Of a stretch of DNA of 64,000 nucleotides, positions 41,172 to 49,697 are shown piece after piece. The translations under genes were made by a program, and so were the position numbers. Origin of the DNA: Pseudomonas sp. M47T1 (GTDB taxonomy: Bacteria > Pseudomonadota > Gammaproteobacteria > Pseudomonadales > Pseudomonadaceae); NCBI RefSeq assembly GCF_000263855.1, contig NZ_AJWX01000028.1, positions 21,265 through 85,264 on the forward strand, written 5' to 3'. The notes below the pieces were generated by a model. It did not search any database. It had not been told where the DNA came from and saw only the letters and a list, made by a program, of their open reading frames with translations. Position 1 is the first letter of the stretch, and every line of letters starts with the position of its first letter.

Positions 41172-42365
41172 ATGAACGCCCCGCACGCCACCCCACCCTG
41201 CCTGATGAACAATTACCAGCCCCTGCCGATCAGCTTCGTGCGCGGCGTGGATTGCCGCCTGTGGGACACCCAGGGCCGCGAGTACCTGGACGCCCTGGCC
41301 GGAGTGGCCGTGACGTCGGTGGGCCACAGCCACCCGCGGATCGTGGCCGCCATGACCGAGCAGGCCGGGTTGCTGCTGCACACCTCCAACCTGTACCGCA
41401 TCGACTGGCAGGTGCAATTGGCCGAGCGCCTGACCGCACTGGCCAGCATGCAGCGCGCGTTTTTCTGCAACTCGGGGGCGGAAGCCAACGAAACCGCCCT
41501 CAAATTGGCGCGCCTGCACGCCCAGCGCAAAGGCATCCGCCAGCCGTTGGTGGTGGTCATGGAAAACAGTTTTCACGGCCGCACCTTCGCCACCCTGTCG
41601 GCCAGCGACAGCCCCACCTGCCAGGCAGGCTTTGCGCCACTGGTAGAGGGTTTCATCAAGGTGCCTTTTGGTGACGTGCCGGCACTGCAAGCCTTGGCGC
41701 AAACCCATGGCCAGCGCATCACAGCCGTGCTGGTGGAACCGGTGCAAGGCGAAAGCGGCGTGCAGGTGGCACCCAGCGGTTACCTCAAGGCCCTGCGTGA
41801 TCTGTGCGATGAGCAGCAGTGGCTGCTGATGCTGGACGAGATCCAGACCGGCCTCGGCCGTACTGGCCGCTGGTTCGCCGGCCAGCACGAAGGCGTGGTG
41901 CCCGACGTGATGACCCTGGCCAAGGCCCTGGGCAATGGCGTGCCCATCGGGGCCTGCCTGGCTAGCGGCGCGGCGGCCGAATTATTTGGCCCCGGCAGCC
42001 ATGGCAGTACCTTTGGCGGAAACCCGCTGGCCTGCCGGGTGGCGTGCGAAGTACTGGCGATCATCGAGGAGCAAGGCCTGGTGGCCAACGCCGAACGCCA
42101 GGGCACGTGGATGCTCAAGGCATTGCGCGCCGGCCTCAGGGACCATCCGCAGGTACCGGCGGTTCGTGGCCATGGCCTGATGATTGGCATCGACCTGCGC
42201 CAACCGGCCCGTCACCTGGCCGAGGTGGCGGCGCGCGAGCACGGTGTGCTGATCAACATTGCCCGCGGCCAGACTATCCGCCTGCTGCCGCCCTTGACCC
42301 TGAATGACGACATGCGCCTGGCCATGGTCGAGCGGGTGCTGGCATTGCTGAAATCAGTGCGGTGA
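41172..42365 (+). CDS. argD: Class III aminotransferase, acetylornithine type
   Basis: A 397-residue PLP aminotransferase. Motifs: 'FFCNSGAEANETALKLAR' near 97, 'ENSFHGRTFATLSAS' near 135, the PLP Asp region 'LLMLDEIQTGLGRTGRWFA' near 220, and the PLP lysine in 'VMTLAKALGNGVPIGA' near 250. This is the ArgD-type: 2-oxoglutarate-dependent transfer from N-acetylornithine (or succinylornithine), in arginine synthesis. Pseudomonads have several paralogues, so a secondary role is possible. AAGGAG precedes the ATG. Its 3' end overlaps the response regulator by 12 bases. Confidence 0.88.
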   Translation: MNAPHATPPCLMNNYQPLPISFVRGVDCRLWDTQGREYLDALAGVAVTSVGHSHPRIVAAMTEQAGLLLHTSNLYRIDWQVQLAERLTALASMQRAFFCNSGAEANETALKLARLHAQRKGIRQPLVVVMENSFHGRTFATLSASDSPTCQAGFAPLVEGFIKVPFGDVPALQALAQTHGQRITAVLVEPVQGESGVQVAPSGYLKALRDLCDEQQWLLMLDEIQTGLGRTGRWFAGQHEGVVPDVMTLAKALGNGVPIGACLASGAAAELFGPGSHGSTFGGNPLACRVACEVLAIIEEQGLVANAERQGTWMLKALRAGLRDHPQVPAVRGHGLMIGIDLRQPARHLAEVAAREHGVLINIARGQTIRLLPPLTLNDDMRLAMVERVLALLKSVR

Positions 42366-42731
42366 GTTGTCCGGGGTGCCGATCAATTCGCGCACCTTGG
42401 CGATGACATCGTCGATCTTGAACGGCTTGTCGAATACCGCCGCGAACAGCTCCGGGGTAGCGCGCCCTACGCTGCCCTGGGCACCGCTCATCAGCAGGAT
42501 AGGCAGATGCTTGTGCAAAGGGTGTTTGCGAATCTCGCGGGCCATTTCCAGGCCGTCCATCACCGGCATCATGAAGTCGGTGATCACCAGCGCCGGTCGC
42601 TCACGCTCCAACACCTCCAGCCCCTTGCGCCCGTTGGCGGCCTTGACGACTTCATAGCCCTCATCCTCGAACGCCAGTTCAAGGATATTGGCAATCATGA
42701 ATTCGTCGTCGACGATCAGGATAGTGCTCAT
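42354..42731 (-). CDS. Receiver-only response regulator
   Basis: A 125-residue CheY-like protein without output domain. The acidic pair is Asp8-Asp9 ('ILIVDDEFMI'), the phosphoacceptor Asp52 ('LVITDFMMPVMDG'), the switch Ser82 ('LLMSGA') and Lys102 ('FDKPF'), so all catalytic residues are present. It follows the KaiC-like gene on the same strand by 21 bases and is probably co-transcribed. No histidine kinase gene is nearby; the phosphate donor is therefore unlinked. The partner could be the KaiC-like ATPase. Confidence 0.92.
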   Translation of the reverse strand: MSTILIVDDEFMIANILELAFEDEGYEVVKAANGRKGLEVLERERPALVITDFMMPVMDGLEMAREIRKHPLHKHLPILLMSGAQGSVGRATPELFAAVFDKPFKIDDVIAKVRELIGTPDNSPH

Positions 42732-42752
42732 GTCAGCTGGACCGGGCCATCT

Positions 42753-44195
42753 TCAAGGCTTGCCAACCGCCGAGGCACTTCCCGATAACACTGCCTCCGC
42801 ATGCTTGAATGCCTTATTCAGATCAATGCCGCGCTCGTCGATGACCAGCTCCAGAAGCGAAGGGTCATAAACGCTGTCCCTTACTTTAAGGATGGACAGC
42901 AACCGTTTTAGTTCAGCTTCATATTCGACAAAGCGCATCAGCAGGATGTTGTCGACGATGCTCGACAGGTCCGGCGTGGGCGAGGTGATCTCAGGGCCGA
43001 ACAAACCGCGTATTTCCCACGTCACGAATACCGTCACGCCGCGGGCGCGCAATTCGCCCATCAGCGCGCTGAAGAACTCGGTCATGCGTGCCTGGCTGGT
43101 GGCGCAACGGGTCATGCCGCCCAGGCTGTCGATGAGCACGCGCTTGATCTTGAACTGGTCCACCTGTTTGAGCAGACGCGCACCCAGGCCATCCACCAGG
43201 CCTTCGGTGGTGGGCTGCCAGGAGACGAACAGCGCACCGGCGTCCTGCATGGCTTGGAAGTCATAGCCCAAGGCCTTGGCCTTGATGCCCAGGCGTTGCG
43301 GTGATTCATAGAAGCCGAAATGCAAGGCCGGCTCCTGCGCGGTGCCGGCCCCCAGGAACTGGATGCCCACCGAGGTTTTACCGATGCCCGAAGGGCCCAT
43401 GGCCAGGGTCACCGAGGAGCGCGGCAAGCCGCCACCAATCAGCTTGTCCAGTGCCGGCACGCCACTGGGCAGGCGCGTAAGGTCGGCGCCGTCGGGGCGC
43501 GAGGGGTGGCTGTAGAGGCTTTCCAGACGCGGATACACCACCAACCCATCGTCAGTAATCTCGCATTCGTGCAGCCCCGACAGCGCACCGCTGCCACGGG
43601 TCTTGCGCAGTTGGATGCGACGCACCGAGCGGGTGCCGAACAGCTCCTCGCCCATTTCGATGACGCCATCGACCATGGTGTGTTCGGGGCTGCCATCGTC
43701 CAGGCGCGAGCTGGTGAGGAACAGCACCGTGCAGCCTGCAAACGCGGCGTGCCCCTGCAATTCGGAAATGAATTTTTTCGTGTCGATCTGCGACTCGGCC
43801 TTGGAGCGGGCGTTGAGCAGGCCGTCAACGATCAGCACCGTGGCTTTCTGACGGCTGATTTCGCGGCGCAGCAACTTCACCACTTCATCCAGCCCGTCGT
43901 TCTCCAGGGTATCGAAGGCGCTGACGAACTGGATCTCGTTGCCGATGCGGCTGGGGTCGAAAAAACTCAGGGTGGACAGGTATTGGAAAAGTCGCTCATG
44001 GGACTCGGCCAGCAGCGTCGCCACCAGTACGCGGCCGCCATTGCGCACATGGTTGAAGCCCAACTGGTTGGCCAGGATCGTCTTGCCAGAGCCCGGTCGG
44101 CCCTGAACGATATAGGACGAACCCGCCACCAGCCCGCCCTTCAACAGAAGGTCGAGCCCTTCAATACCGCTTTCAAGGCGTTTTAGCTGTTCCAA
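42753..44195 (-). CDS. KaiC-like double-RecA-domain ATPase
   Basis: A 480-residue protein with two KaiC/RecA-type ATPase domains. Domain 1 has Walker A 'GRPGSGKT' (32-39), 'LLAESHERL' (61-69, catalytic-type Glu64) and Walker B 'VLIVDG' (120-125). Domain 2 has 'GPSGIGKT' (267-274), 'FYESPQRL' (295-302) and 'RVLIDS' (352-357). The C-terminal 'ILKVRDSVYDPSLLELVIDERGI' is the KaiC-like tail. The start is TTG at 44193-44195; an in-frame TAG upstream excludes a longer protein. KaiA and KaiB are absent, so a signalling rather than clock role is expected, with the receiver protein downstream. Confidence 0.9.
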   Translation of the reverse strand: MEQLKRLESGIEGLDLLLKGGLVAGSSYIVQGRPGSGKTILANQLGFNHVRNGGRVLVATLLAESHERLFQYLSTLSFFDPSRIGNEIQFVSAFDTLENDGLDEVVKLLRREISRQKATVLIVDGLLNARSKAESQIDTKKFISELQGHAAFAGCTVLFLTSSRLDDGSPEHTMVDGVIEMGEELFGTRSVRRIQLRKTRGSGALSGLHECEITDDGLVVYPRLESLYSHPSRPDGADLTRLPSGVPALDKLIGGGLPRSSVTLAMGPSGIGKTSVGIQFLGAGTAQEPALHFGFYESPQRLGIKAKALGYDFQAMQDAGALFVSWQPTTEGLVDGLGARLLKQVDQFKIKRVLIDSLGGMTRCATSQARMTEFFSALMGELRARGVTVFVTWEIRGLFGPEITSPTPDLSSIVDNILLMRFVEYEAELKRLLSILKVRDSVYDPSLLELVIDERGIDLNKAFKHAEAVLSGSASAVGKP

Positions 44196-44560
44196 GATCG
44201 GGCCTGCCTATATCAAAAATCGCCGAGATAGAGCCTCTGCACGAGCAGAAATGTTCAATCTCTTGAAGAATAAGGAATTCTATACCGCCTGATGGCAAAC
44301 CCACTAGTTAATTGCCATGCGGTGGGTGGCAACCGGCTTGCCGGCGAGTTGTTGGGTTTGGAGAGTGCGCTGGCAAGCCAGCTCCCACAGGCGTTCATGC
44401 ACCATCGACAGGCTCAATCGCGCTATCGAAACAAGCGATTAGACGTACAGGCCTTGAGCCATTAGCTTTCGCCGTAATCAATGTCGCAAAACGTCGCAGG
44501 GCCAGGATGGCGCAGCGTGAAAAAAGCGCACCCTTTCCACTGGCTCACGAGTGACTTCCC
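44196..44560. other. Intergenic region between KaiC-like and FNT genes
   Basis: The first 110 bases are AT-rich and presumably hold the promoter of the KaiC-like gene. The middle is the REP-like pair at 44322-44388. The last 150 bases should contain the FNT promoter; TAATCAATG (44474-44482) is only half of an ANR-like site. I see no gene. Confidence 0.5.
44322..44388. repeat. REP-like inverted pair
   Basis: The left arm GTGGGTGGCAACCGGCTTGC (44322-44341) and the right arm near 44369-44388 (GCTGGCAAGCCAGCTCCCAC) are related to the perfect pair at 36473-36537, with several mismatches. Confidence 0.75.
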
Positions 44561-45361
44561 ATGTCCCTGAACACCCCCCAGCAAATCGCCGAGATGGCCA
44601 TCGATACCGGCGTCAAAAAAGCCCATGCCCCCCTGCCTGCGATTCTGGTGCTGGGCTTTCTGGCAGGGGCCTTCATTGCCCTGGGCTTTCTGCTCGACAT
44701 TCACGTAAGCACCATGATCCCCGGCCCCTGGTCGTCATTCGGCAACCTGCTGGGCGCCGCGGTCTTTCCGCTGGGCCTGATCCTGGTGATCCTGGGCGGC
44801 GGCGAACTGCTGACCGGCAACATGATGACCCTGCCGATGGCGCTGTTCAGCGGCAAGATCACCTTGCCGGCGCTGTTGCGCAACTGGGCGCTGGTGACCC
44901 TGGCCAACCTGGCCGGCGCACTGTTCGTGGCCTATTGCTTCGGCCACCTGCTGGGCCTGACCGAAGGACCGTTCCTGGCCAAGACCCTGGCCATTGCCAA
45001 CGCCAAGGCCAGTGCCGACTTCACCCATGCCTTCGTCTCGGGCATTGGCTGCAACTGGATGGTGTGCCTGGCGGTGTGGCTGTCCTACGCCAGCAAGGAA
45101 GTGACCGGCAAGATCCTGGGCATGTGGTTCCCGGTGATGGGCTTCGTGGCCATCGGCTTCCAGCACGTGGTGGCGAACATGTTCGTGATTCCCGCGGCGA
45201 TCTTTGCCGGGGCTTTGGGCTGGGAGCAGTTTGCCGACAACATGGTCCCGGTGTTCCTGGGCAACGCCGTGGGCGGCGCGATCTTTGTCGGCCTGGCCTA
45301 CTTCGTGGCCTTCGGCAAGGTCGAGCAAGCGCCAGCCGCCGCCATCGAAGCCCAACGCTGA
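44561..45361 (+). CDS. Formate/nitrite-transporter (FNT) family channel
   Basis: A 266-residue inner-membrane channel with six hydrophobic segments. FNT text includes 'FLAGAFIALGFLLDIHVS' near 31, the 'GGGELLTGNMM' signature near 78 and 'GIGCNWMVCLAVWLSYASKEVTGKILGMWFPVMGFVAIGFQHVVANMF', shown by NWMVCLA and GFQHVVANMF, with the conserved pore His in 'FQHVVANM'. The family moves formate, nitrite or other small anions. No nitrite or formate metabolism gene lies next to it, so the substrate is undecided. The ATG at 44561 gives the usual length. Confidence 0.92.
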   Translation: MSLNTPQQIAEMAIDTGVKKAHAPLPAILVLGFLAGAFIALGFLLDIHVSTMIPGPWSSFGNLLGAAVFPLGLILVILGGGELLTGNMMTLPMALFSGKITLPALLRNWALVTLANLAGALFVAYCFGHLLGLTEGPFLAKTLAIANAKASADFTHAFVSGIGCNWMVCLAVWLSYASKEVTGKILGMWFPVMGFVAIGFQHVVANMFVIPAAIFAGALGWEQFADNMVPVFLGNAVGGAIFVGLAYFVAFGKVEQAPAAAIEAQR

Positions 45362-45380
45362 TCTGACAGCAACTGCCTAT

Positions 45381-45439
45381 GTGGGAGTGGGCTGTGCCCG
45401 CGAAATGGGCGCCGTTTCGCGGGTAGAAGCCGCTCCCAC
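45381..45439. repeat. REP-like inverted repeat after the FNT gene
   Basis: Arms 45381-45405 and 45413-45439 pair with a few mismatches around an 8-base loop (GTGGGAGTGGGCTGTGCCCG and its counterpart). It begins 20 bases after the FNT stop and may serve as its terminator. Confidence 0.72.
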
Positions 45440-45546
45440 ACACCTCAGCGGGCGCTGTTACCAATGTGTGGCAGCAGTGGCCCGCGCATGGCTTCATTTC
45501 GCCAGCTCTGATACAAAGATGTTTTTGTTACAGCCTGCCTCCTGCC

Positions 45547-45816
45547 ATGAAAATCGACGACAGCATGATCACCCGGGCGATCTTCGCCCTACTTTCCCAG
45601 CGCGCCAACGACGATTCCATCTGCCCCAGCGACGTAGCCCGGGTGCTGAGCGCCGACGAGGCGCTGTGGCGCGCGTTGATGCCGGACATCCGTCGGGTGG
45701 CTGCGTGCCTGGCTGAAGCCGACGTTTTACGCATCACTCAGGGCGAGCTGACCCTGCCTCCGAACGCCATTGGCAGCGGGCCTATCCGCCTGCGCCGGGG
45801 GCGATTGATGCGTTGA
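45547..45816 (+). CDS. DUF3253 winged-helix-like protein
   Basis: An 89-residue basic protein fitting the DUF3253 family. It reads as a small winged helix: 'MITRAIFALLSQRANDDSICPSDVARVL' (shown by its parts AIFALLSQR and ICPSDVARVL), 'WRALMPDIRRVAACLAEADVLRITQ' and the closing 'GPIRLRRGRL'. The conserved 'CPSDVAR' and 'GPIRLR' segments are the family marks. The ATG at 45547 is chosen as the residues before it are REP-derived noise. DNA binding is suggested by the fold but not shown. The gene has no evident partner. Confidence 0.8.
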   Translation: MKIDDSMITRAIFALLSQRANDDSICPSDVARVLSADEALWRALMPDIRRVAACLAEADVLRITQGELTLPPNAIGSGPIRLRRGRLMR

Positions 45817-45947
45817 CTGATAACAGATGCGCATCAATTCATCAGAAATATGCAGTTATCATTTCAAAACATTTCCGCGACCATCGTCCCCCTACAAGAA
45901 ACCCATGTGCCCCGTTGCACGTGTCATAAAAATGATGGGAGATGCAC

Positions 45948-47249
45948 ATGCAGTCCTCAACCAAGGGCGCGCCCGCGTCCGCGCGCGCCAAAGCCGGTGC
46001 AGTATTCCGGGTAACCTCCGGCAACTTCCTGGAACAGTTCGACTTCTTCCTGTTCGGCTTCTACGCCACCCATATTGCCGCCGCCTTCTTCCCCGCCAGC
46101 AGTGAGTTTGCCTCGCTGATGATGACCTTCGCCGTGTTCGGCGCAGGCTTCCTGATGCGGCCGCTGGGCGCCGTCATCCTGGGGGCCTACATTGACGACG
46201 TGGGCCGGCGCAAAGGCCTGATCGTAACCCTGTCGATCATGGCCAGCGGTACCATTCTGATTGTGCTAGTGCCTGGCTACGAGACCATTGGCCTGCTGGC
46301 CCCCGGTTTGGTATTGCTGGGCCGCCTGCTGCAAGGGTTCTCGGCCGGTGCCGAGCTGGGCGGCGTGTCAGTGTACCTGGCGGAAATGGCCACTCCCGGC
46401 AAGAAAGGCTTCTACACCAGTTGGCAGTCCGCCAGCCAGCAAGTGGCAATCGTGGTAGCCGCCGCGCTGGGCTACGGCCTGAACCAATGGATGAGTGGCG
46501 ACGACATCGCCGCCTGGGGCTGGCGCATTCCGTTTGCCGTGGGCTGCATGATCGTGCCGTTCATTTTCCTGCTGCGGCGCAAACTGGAAGAAACCGAAGA
46601 ATTTACCGCCCGCCGCCATCGCCCGGCCATGCGCGAGGTGTACAACACCCTGGTGGCCAACTGGACCATCGTGGTGGCTGGCATGTTGATGGTGGCCATG
46701 ACCACCACCGCGTTCTACTTGATTACCGTGTACGCGCCCACCTTCGGTAGAAGCGTGCTCAACCTGAGCACCGCCGATGCCTTGATGGTGACGTTGCTGG
46801 TGGGCGTTTCCAACTTCATCTGGCTGCCCATTGGCGGCGCGATGTCGGACCGCATCGGGCGCAAGCCGATGCTGATCGCCATGACCGTACTGGCCATTGC
46901 CACCTCGTACCCGGCGCTGTCGTTCCTGGCCCAGGCGCCGAGCTTTGCGCACATGCTGGAAACCCTGCTGTGGCTGTCATTCATGTACGGTATGTACAAC
47001 GGCGCAATGATCCCGGCGCTGACCGAAATCATGCCGGTGGAAGTGCGGGTGGCCGGGTTCTCCCTGGCCTATAGCCTCGCCACCGCGGTGTTCGGCGGCT
47101 TCACCCCGGCCATTTCCACCGCGCTGATCCATAGCAGCGGCGACAAGGCCGCCCCGGGGTACTGGATGAGCTTTGCCGCCCTGTGCGCGCTGTGCGCCAC
47201 CCTGTACCTTTACCGTCGCGGCAGCACCCAGCTGCGCGCCGCGGTATGA
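45948..47249 (+). CDS. MFS tri/dicarboxylate-proton symporter
   Basis: A 433-residue 12-span MFS carrier of the metabolite:H+ symporter group, resembling citrate and tricarballylate permeases (CitA/TcuC). It has 'SGNFLEQFDFFLFGFYATHIA' at the N-terminus, 'GAYIDDVGRRKGLI' in the loop 2-3, and 'LLGRLLQGFSAGAELGGVSVYLAEMA' in span 4-5, where the 'GFSAGAELGG' text is typical. It imports di- or tricarboxylates by proton symport. GGGAG lies six bases before the ATG at 45948. The periplasmic binding-protein gene follows 12 bases after its stop, and both probably form one operon. Confidence 0.9.
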   Translation: MQSSTKGAPASARAKAGAVFRVTSGNFLEQFDFFLFGFYATHIAAAFFPASSEFASLMMTFAVFGAGFLMRPLGAVILGAYIDDVGRRKGLIVTLSIMASGTILIVLVPGYETIGLLAPGLVLLGRLLQGFSAGAELGGVSVYLAEMATPGKKGFYTSWQSASQQVAIVVAAALGYGLNQWMSGDDIAAWGWRIPFAVGCMIVPFIFLLRRKLEETEEFTARRHRPAMREVYNTLVANWTIVVAGMLMVAMTTTAFYLITVYAPTFGRSVLNLSTADALMVTLLVGVSNFIWLPIGGAMSDRIGRKPMLIAMTVLAIATSYPALSFLAQAPSFAHMLETLLWLSFMYGMYNGAMIPALTEIMPVEVRVAGFSLAYSLATAVFGGFTPAISTALIHSSGDKAAPGYWMSFAALCALCATLYLYRRGSTQLRAAV

Positions 47250-47260
47250 GGGCGCCGGCG

Positions 47261-48028
47261 ATGAAACCATTGATCACCGCCCTGGCCGGCCTGGCCCTGG
47301 CAATCAGCGGCCTGACCCAGGCTGACGAACTCAACGTAATGACTTCGGGCGGCTTCACCGCAGCCTACAAGGTACTGGGCCCGCAGTTCGCGGCCCAGCA
47401 CGGCGACACCCTGAACACCATCCTTGGCCCGTCCATGGGCAAGGCCGCCGAAGCCATTCCCAACCGCCTGGCTCGCGGCGAACAGGCCGACGTGGTGATC
47501 ATGGTCGGCTACGCCCTGGATGACCTGATCAAGCAAGGCAAGGTGCTGCCAGCCTCGCGGGTGGAACTGGCCGATTCGCGCATCGGCCTGGTGGTCAAGG
47601 CCGGTGAGCCCAAGCCCGACATCAGCTCCGTCGAGACCTTCAAGCAAGCACTGCTCAAGGCTAGCTCGGTGGGCTATTCCGACAGCGCCAGCGGCGTCTA
47701 TGTGCAGGATCAGCTGTTCAAGCGCCTGGGCATCGAACCCCAGCTCAAGCCCAAGGCGCGGATGATCGAACGCATTCCAGTAGCCGGTGAAGTGGCCAAG
47801 GGCAACCCGCAACTGGGCCTGCAGCAGGTCAGCGAGCTGCTGCCCGTTGCGGGCGTGACCTACGTGGGCAAGATCCCTGAAGCGGTGCAATCGGTCACCC
47901 GCTTCGCGGCGGGCATTCCGGTGGGCGCCGCGCACCCGGCCGAAGCCAAGGCCTTGCTCGACTACATGGCCTCGCCCCAGGCGCAGTCAGTGGTTAACGG
48001 CACCGGGCTGGACTCAGTGCCTCACTGA
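47261..48028 (+). CDS. Periplasmic binding protein (ModA-like) paired with an MFS carrier
   Basis: A 255-residue protein with signal peptide 'MKPLITALAGLALAISGLTQA' (about 21 residues; cleavage near TQA|DEL). The mature protein has the type 2 periplasmic binding fold like molybdate-type ModA: 'LNVMTSGGFTAAYKVLGPQF', 'RLARGEQADVVIMVGYALDDL', 'SRIGLVVKAGEPKPDI', 'GYSDSASGVYVQDQLFKRLGI'. There is no ABC permease gene next to it. The ATG at 47261 has GAGG upstream; an earlier ATG (47246) would overlap the MFS stop by ATGA. The gene probably assists the co-transcribed MFS carrier or senses its substrate. Confidence 0.87.
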   Translation: MKPLITALAGLALAISGLTQADELNVMTSGGFTAAYKVLGPQFAAQHGDTLNTILGPSMGKAAEAIPNRLARGEQADVVIMVGYALDDLIKQGKVLPASRVELADSRIGLVVKAGEPKPDISSVETFKQALLKASSVGYSDSASGVYVQDQLFKRLGIEPQLKPKARMIERIPVAGEVAKGNPQLGLQQVSELLPVAGVTYVGKIPEAVQSVTRFAAGIPVGAAHPAEAKALLDYMASPQAQSVVNGTGLDSVPH

Positions 48029-48930
48029 CCTTCCAGCGGCTTGCGCATATCCCTGATCAACTGCTCCAGTTCCAGCGCCGCCGGGGTCAACGACCGGCCC
48101 CGGCGCCGAATCAAGCCCACATTGCGCATCACTGACGGCTCCACCAAGGGAATGCTGGTCATCCATTGGTGCTCGCCCAGCGGCAAGGCCATGGAAGGCA
48201 CGGCGGCAATCCCCAGCCCCGCTTCCACCAGGCCGAGCATGGTGGTGACATGACGGGTTTCGCAAATGCTCGGCCGCGCCGGGCGCACGTGCAGCAATGC
48301 CTGGTCCAGGACGAAGCGGTTGCCTGAAGTCTTGTCCACCGAAATGTAATCCTGCTGGAAATACTCATCCCAGGTGAGCTGCTTGCGCCCGGCCAACGGG
48401 TGGTCGCGTCGGCAGGCCGCCACGTAGTGCTCTTGCACCAGCAATTCGAATTCCAGCTCAGCCGGCAGGTTGCCGGTAAAACTCAGGCCCAGGTCGGCCT
48501 CGCCGCTGATCACGGCCTGCTGCACGTCGTTGGCGCTGGCATCGAGCACCTTGACGCGGATGCGCGGGTACAACTTGTGGTAACGCGCCACCACCTTGGG
48601 CATGAAGTAGTAAGCCGCCGACGGCACACAGGCCACGGTGACGTTGCCCAGCCGTGTGGAGGCCACCTCACCGATGCCCAACAGGGCGATGTCCAGGTCA
48701 TTGAGCAGGCGTTCGGCGCTGGGCGCGAAGGCCCGGCCCACCATGGTCAGGCTGACCCGCCGGGTGGTGCGGTCGAACAGGCGCACGTTGAGCGCGCTTT
48801 CGAGCTTTTCAATGCGTCGGCTCAGGGCCGGCTGGGAAATGCTGATGGCCTCGGCCGCCTTGCGAAAGCTGCCCTTCTCCACCACGGCGCGGAAGGCCTG
48901 CAGGTCGTTCAAGTCGAAATTGATGCTCAT
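48022..48930 (-). CDS. LysR-family regulator convergent with the MFS/binding-protein pair
   Basis: A 302-residue LysR-type protein with HTH 'MSINFDLNDLQAFRAVVEKGSFRKAAEAISISQPALSRRIEKLE', shown by its conserved part AISISQPALSRRIEKLE, and an effector domain from about 90. The LysR N-terminus resembles regulators of carboxylate uptake. The overlap of seven bases with the convergent binding-protein gene fixes its 3' end. The start is either ATG 48928-48930 (used) or ATG 48940-48942, four codons earlier; both lack a strong ribosome site. The carboxylate-transport genes are the likely target. Confidence 0.85.
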   Translation of the reverse strand: MSINFDLNDLQAFRAVVEKGSFRKAAEAISISQPALSRRIEKLESALNVRLFDRTTRRVSLTMVGRAFAPSAERLLNDLDIALLGIGEVASTRLGNVTVACVPSAAYYFMPKVVARYHKLYPRIRVKVLDASANDVQQAVISGEADLGLSFTGNLPAELEFELLVQEHYVAACRRDHPLAGRKQLTWDEYFQQDYISVDKTSGNRFVLDQALLHVRPARPSICETRHVTTMLGLVEAGLGIAAVPSMALPLGEHQWMTSIPLVEPSVMRNVGLIRRRGRSLTPAALELEQLIRDMRKPLEGQ

Positions 48931-49111
48931 CCCGGTACTCATGCCGATTTTTATTTATCCAATCAGCTTAATGCATGAATACGACCAATTGATGCTGGAC
49001 GATAGTCGAAAGACCGTTCGTCGCCCGCGCCGCACCAACCCCTTGGCCGCACAATCCACCATAGGGAGCGATGACCCTCGTCGCGCGATCAACAATAAGA
49101 CGGAGAACCCC

Positions 49112-49612
49112 ATGGACGCATTTAAAGCAGGCAAGCTGGCCCTGGCTATCGCCCTGACCGGCGTACTGGCCGGCCCGGCTTTCGCCGCCACTTCCAATGA
49201 TTTTGTCGACGCCGCAGCCTCGGGCGGCATCACCGAAGTCGAAGCCGGCAAGCTGGCGCTGGAAAAAAGCACCTCGGCCGACGTCAAGACCTTCGCCAAC
49301 CAAATGATCAAGGATCACGGCGCGGCGAACGACAAGCTGACCGCCCTGGCCACCAAACTCGATATCGAAGTGCCGGACAGCGCCACACTGACCCAACAGG
49401 CCAAGCAAAAAGTCCTGGAGATGCGTGACGAGTCCTTCGACAAGGCCTACGCCGCCAATCAGGTCAAGGCGCACGAAGACACAGTGGCGCTGTTCAAGAA
49501 AGAGGCCGCTTCCTCCGACAAGCCAGAACTCAAGGCCTTTGCCGAAAAGACCCTGCCTACCCTTGAAGAACACCTGAAAATGGCCAAGGCCCTGCAAGCC
49601 AAGCATATGTAA
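49112..49612 (+). CDS. DUF4142-family exported protein
   Basis: A 166-residue exported protein of the DUF4142 family. The signal peptide is 'KLALAIALTGVLAGPAFAA' within residues about 7-25 (cleavage AFA|AT). The mature part is a ferritin-like helical bundle: 'NDFVDAAASGGITEVEAGKLALEKSTSADVKTFANQMIKDHGAANDKLTALATKL', shown here by AGKLALEKS and MIKDHGAANDKL, and 'KTLPTLEEHLKMAKAL' at the end. The family is periplasmic or outer-membrane-associated and often stress linked; the biochemical function is unknown. CGGAGAA precedes the ATG. Confidence 0.9.
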   Translation: MDAFKAGKLALAIALTGVLAGPAFAATSNDFVDAAASGGITEVEAGKLALEKSTSADVKTFANQMIKDHGAANDKLTALATKLDIEVPDSATLTQQAKQKVLEMRDESFDKAYAANQVKAHEDTVALFKKEAASSDKPELKAFAEKTLPTLEEHLKMAKALQAKHM

Positions 49613-49697
49613 CCTGGCCGCCGCGCACGGCTGCCGAGTTCCCACAGCCGTGCGCGAGGTTTACCATGGGCGTTTTATGCCCTGCCAAAAGTCTTCC

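Noticed and set aside
44396..44560. Sigma-54 or full ANR site before the FNT gene
   Set aside because: Only a half ANR-like TAATCAAT and a weak TGGCGC-like element are present; neither meets the consensus.
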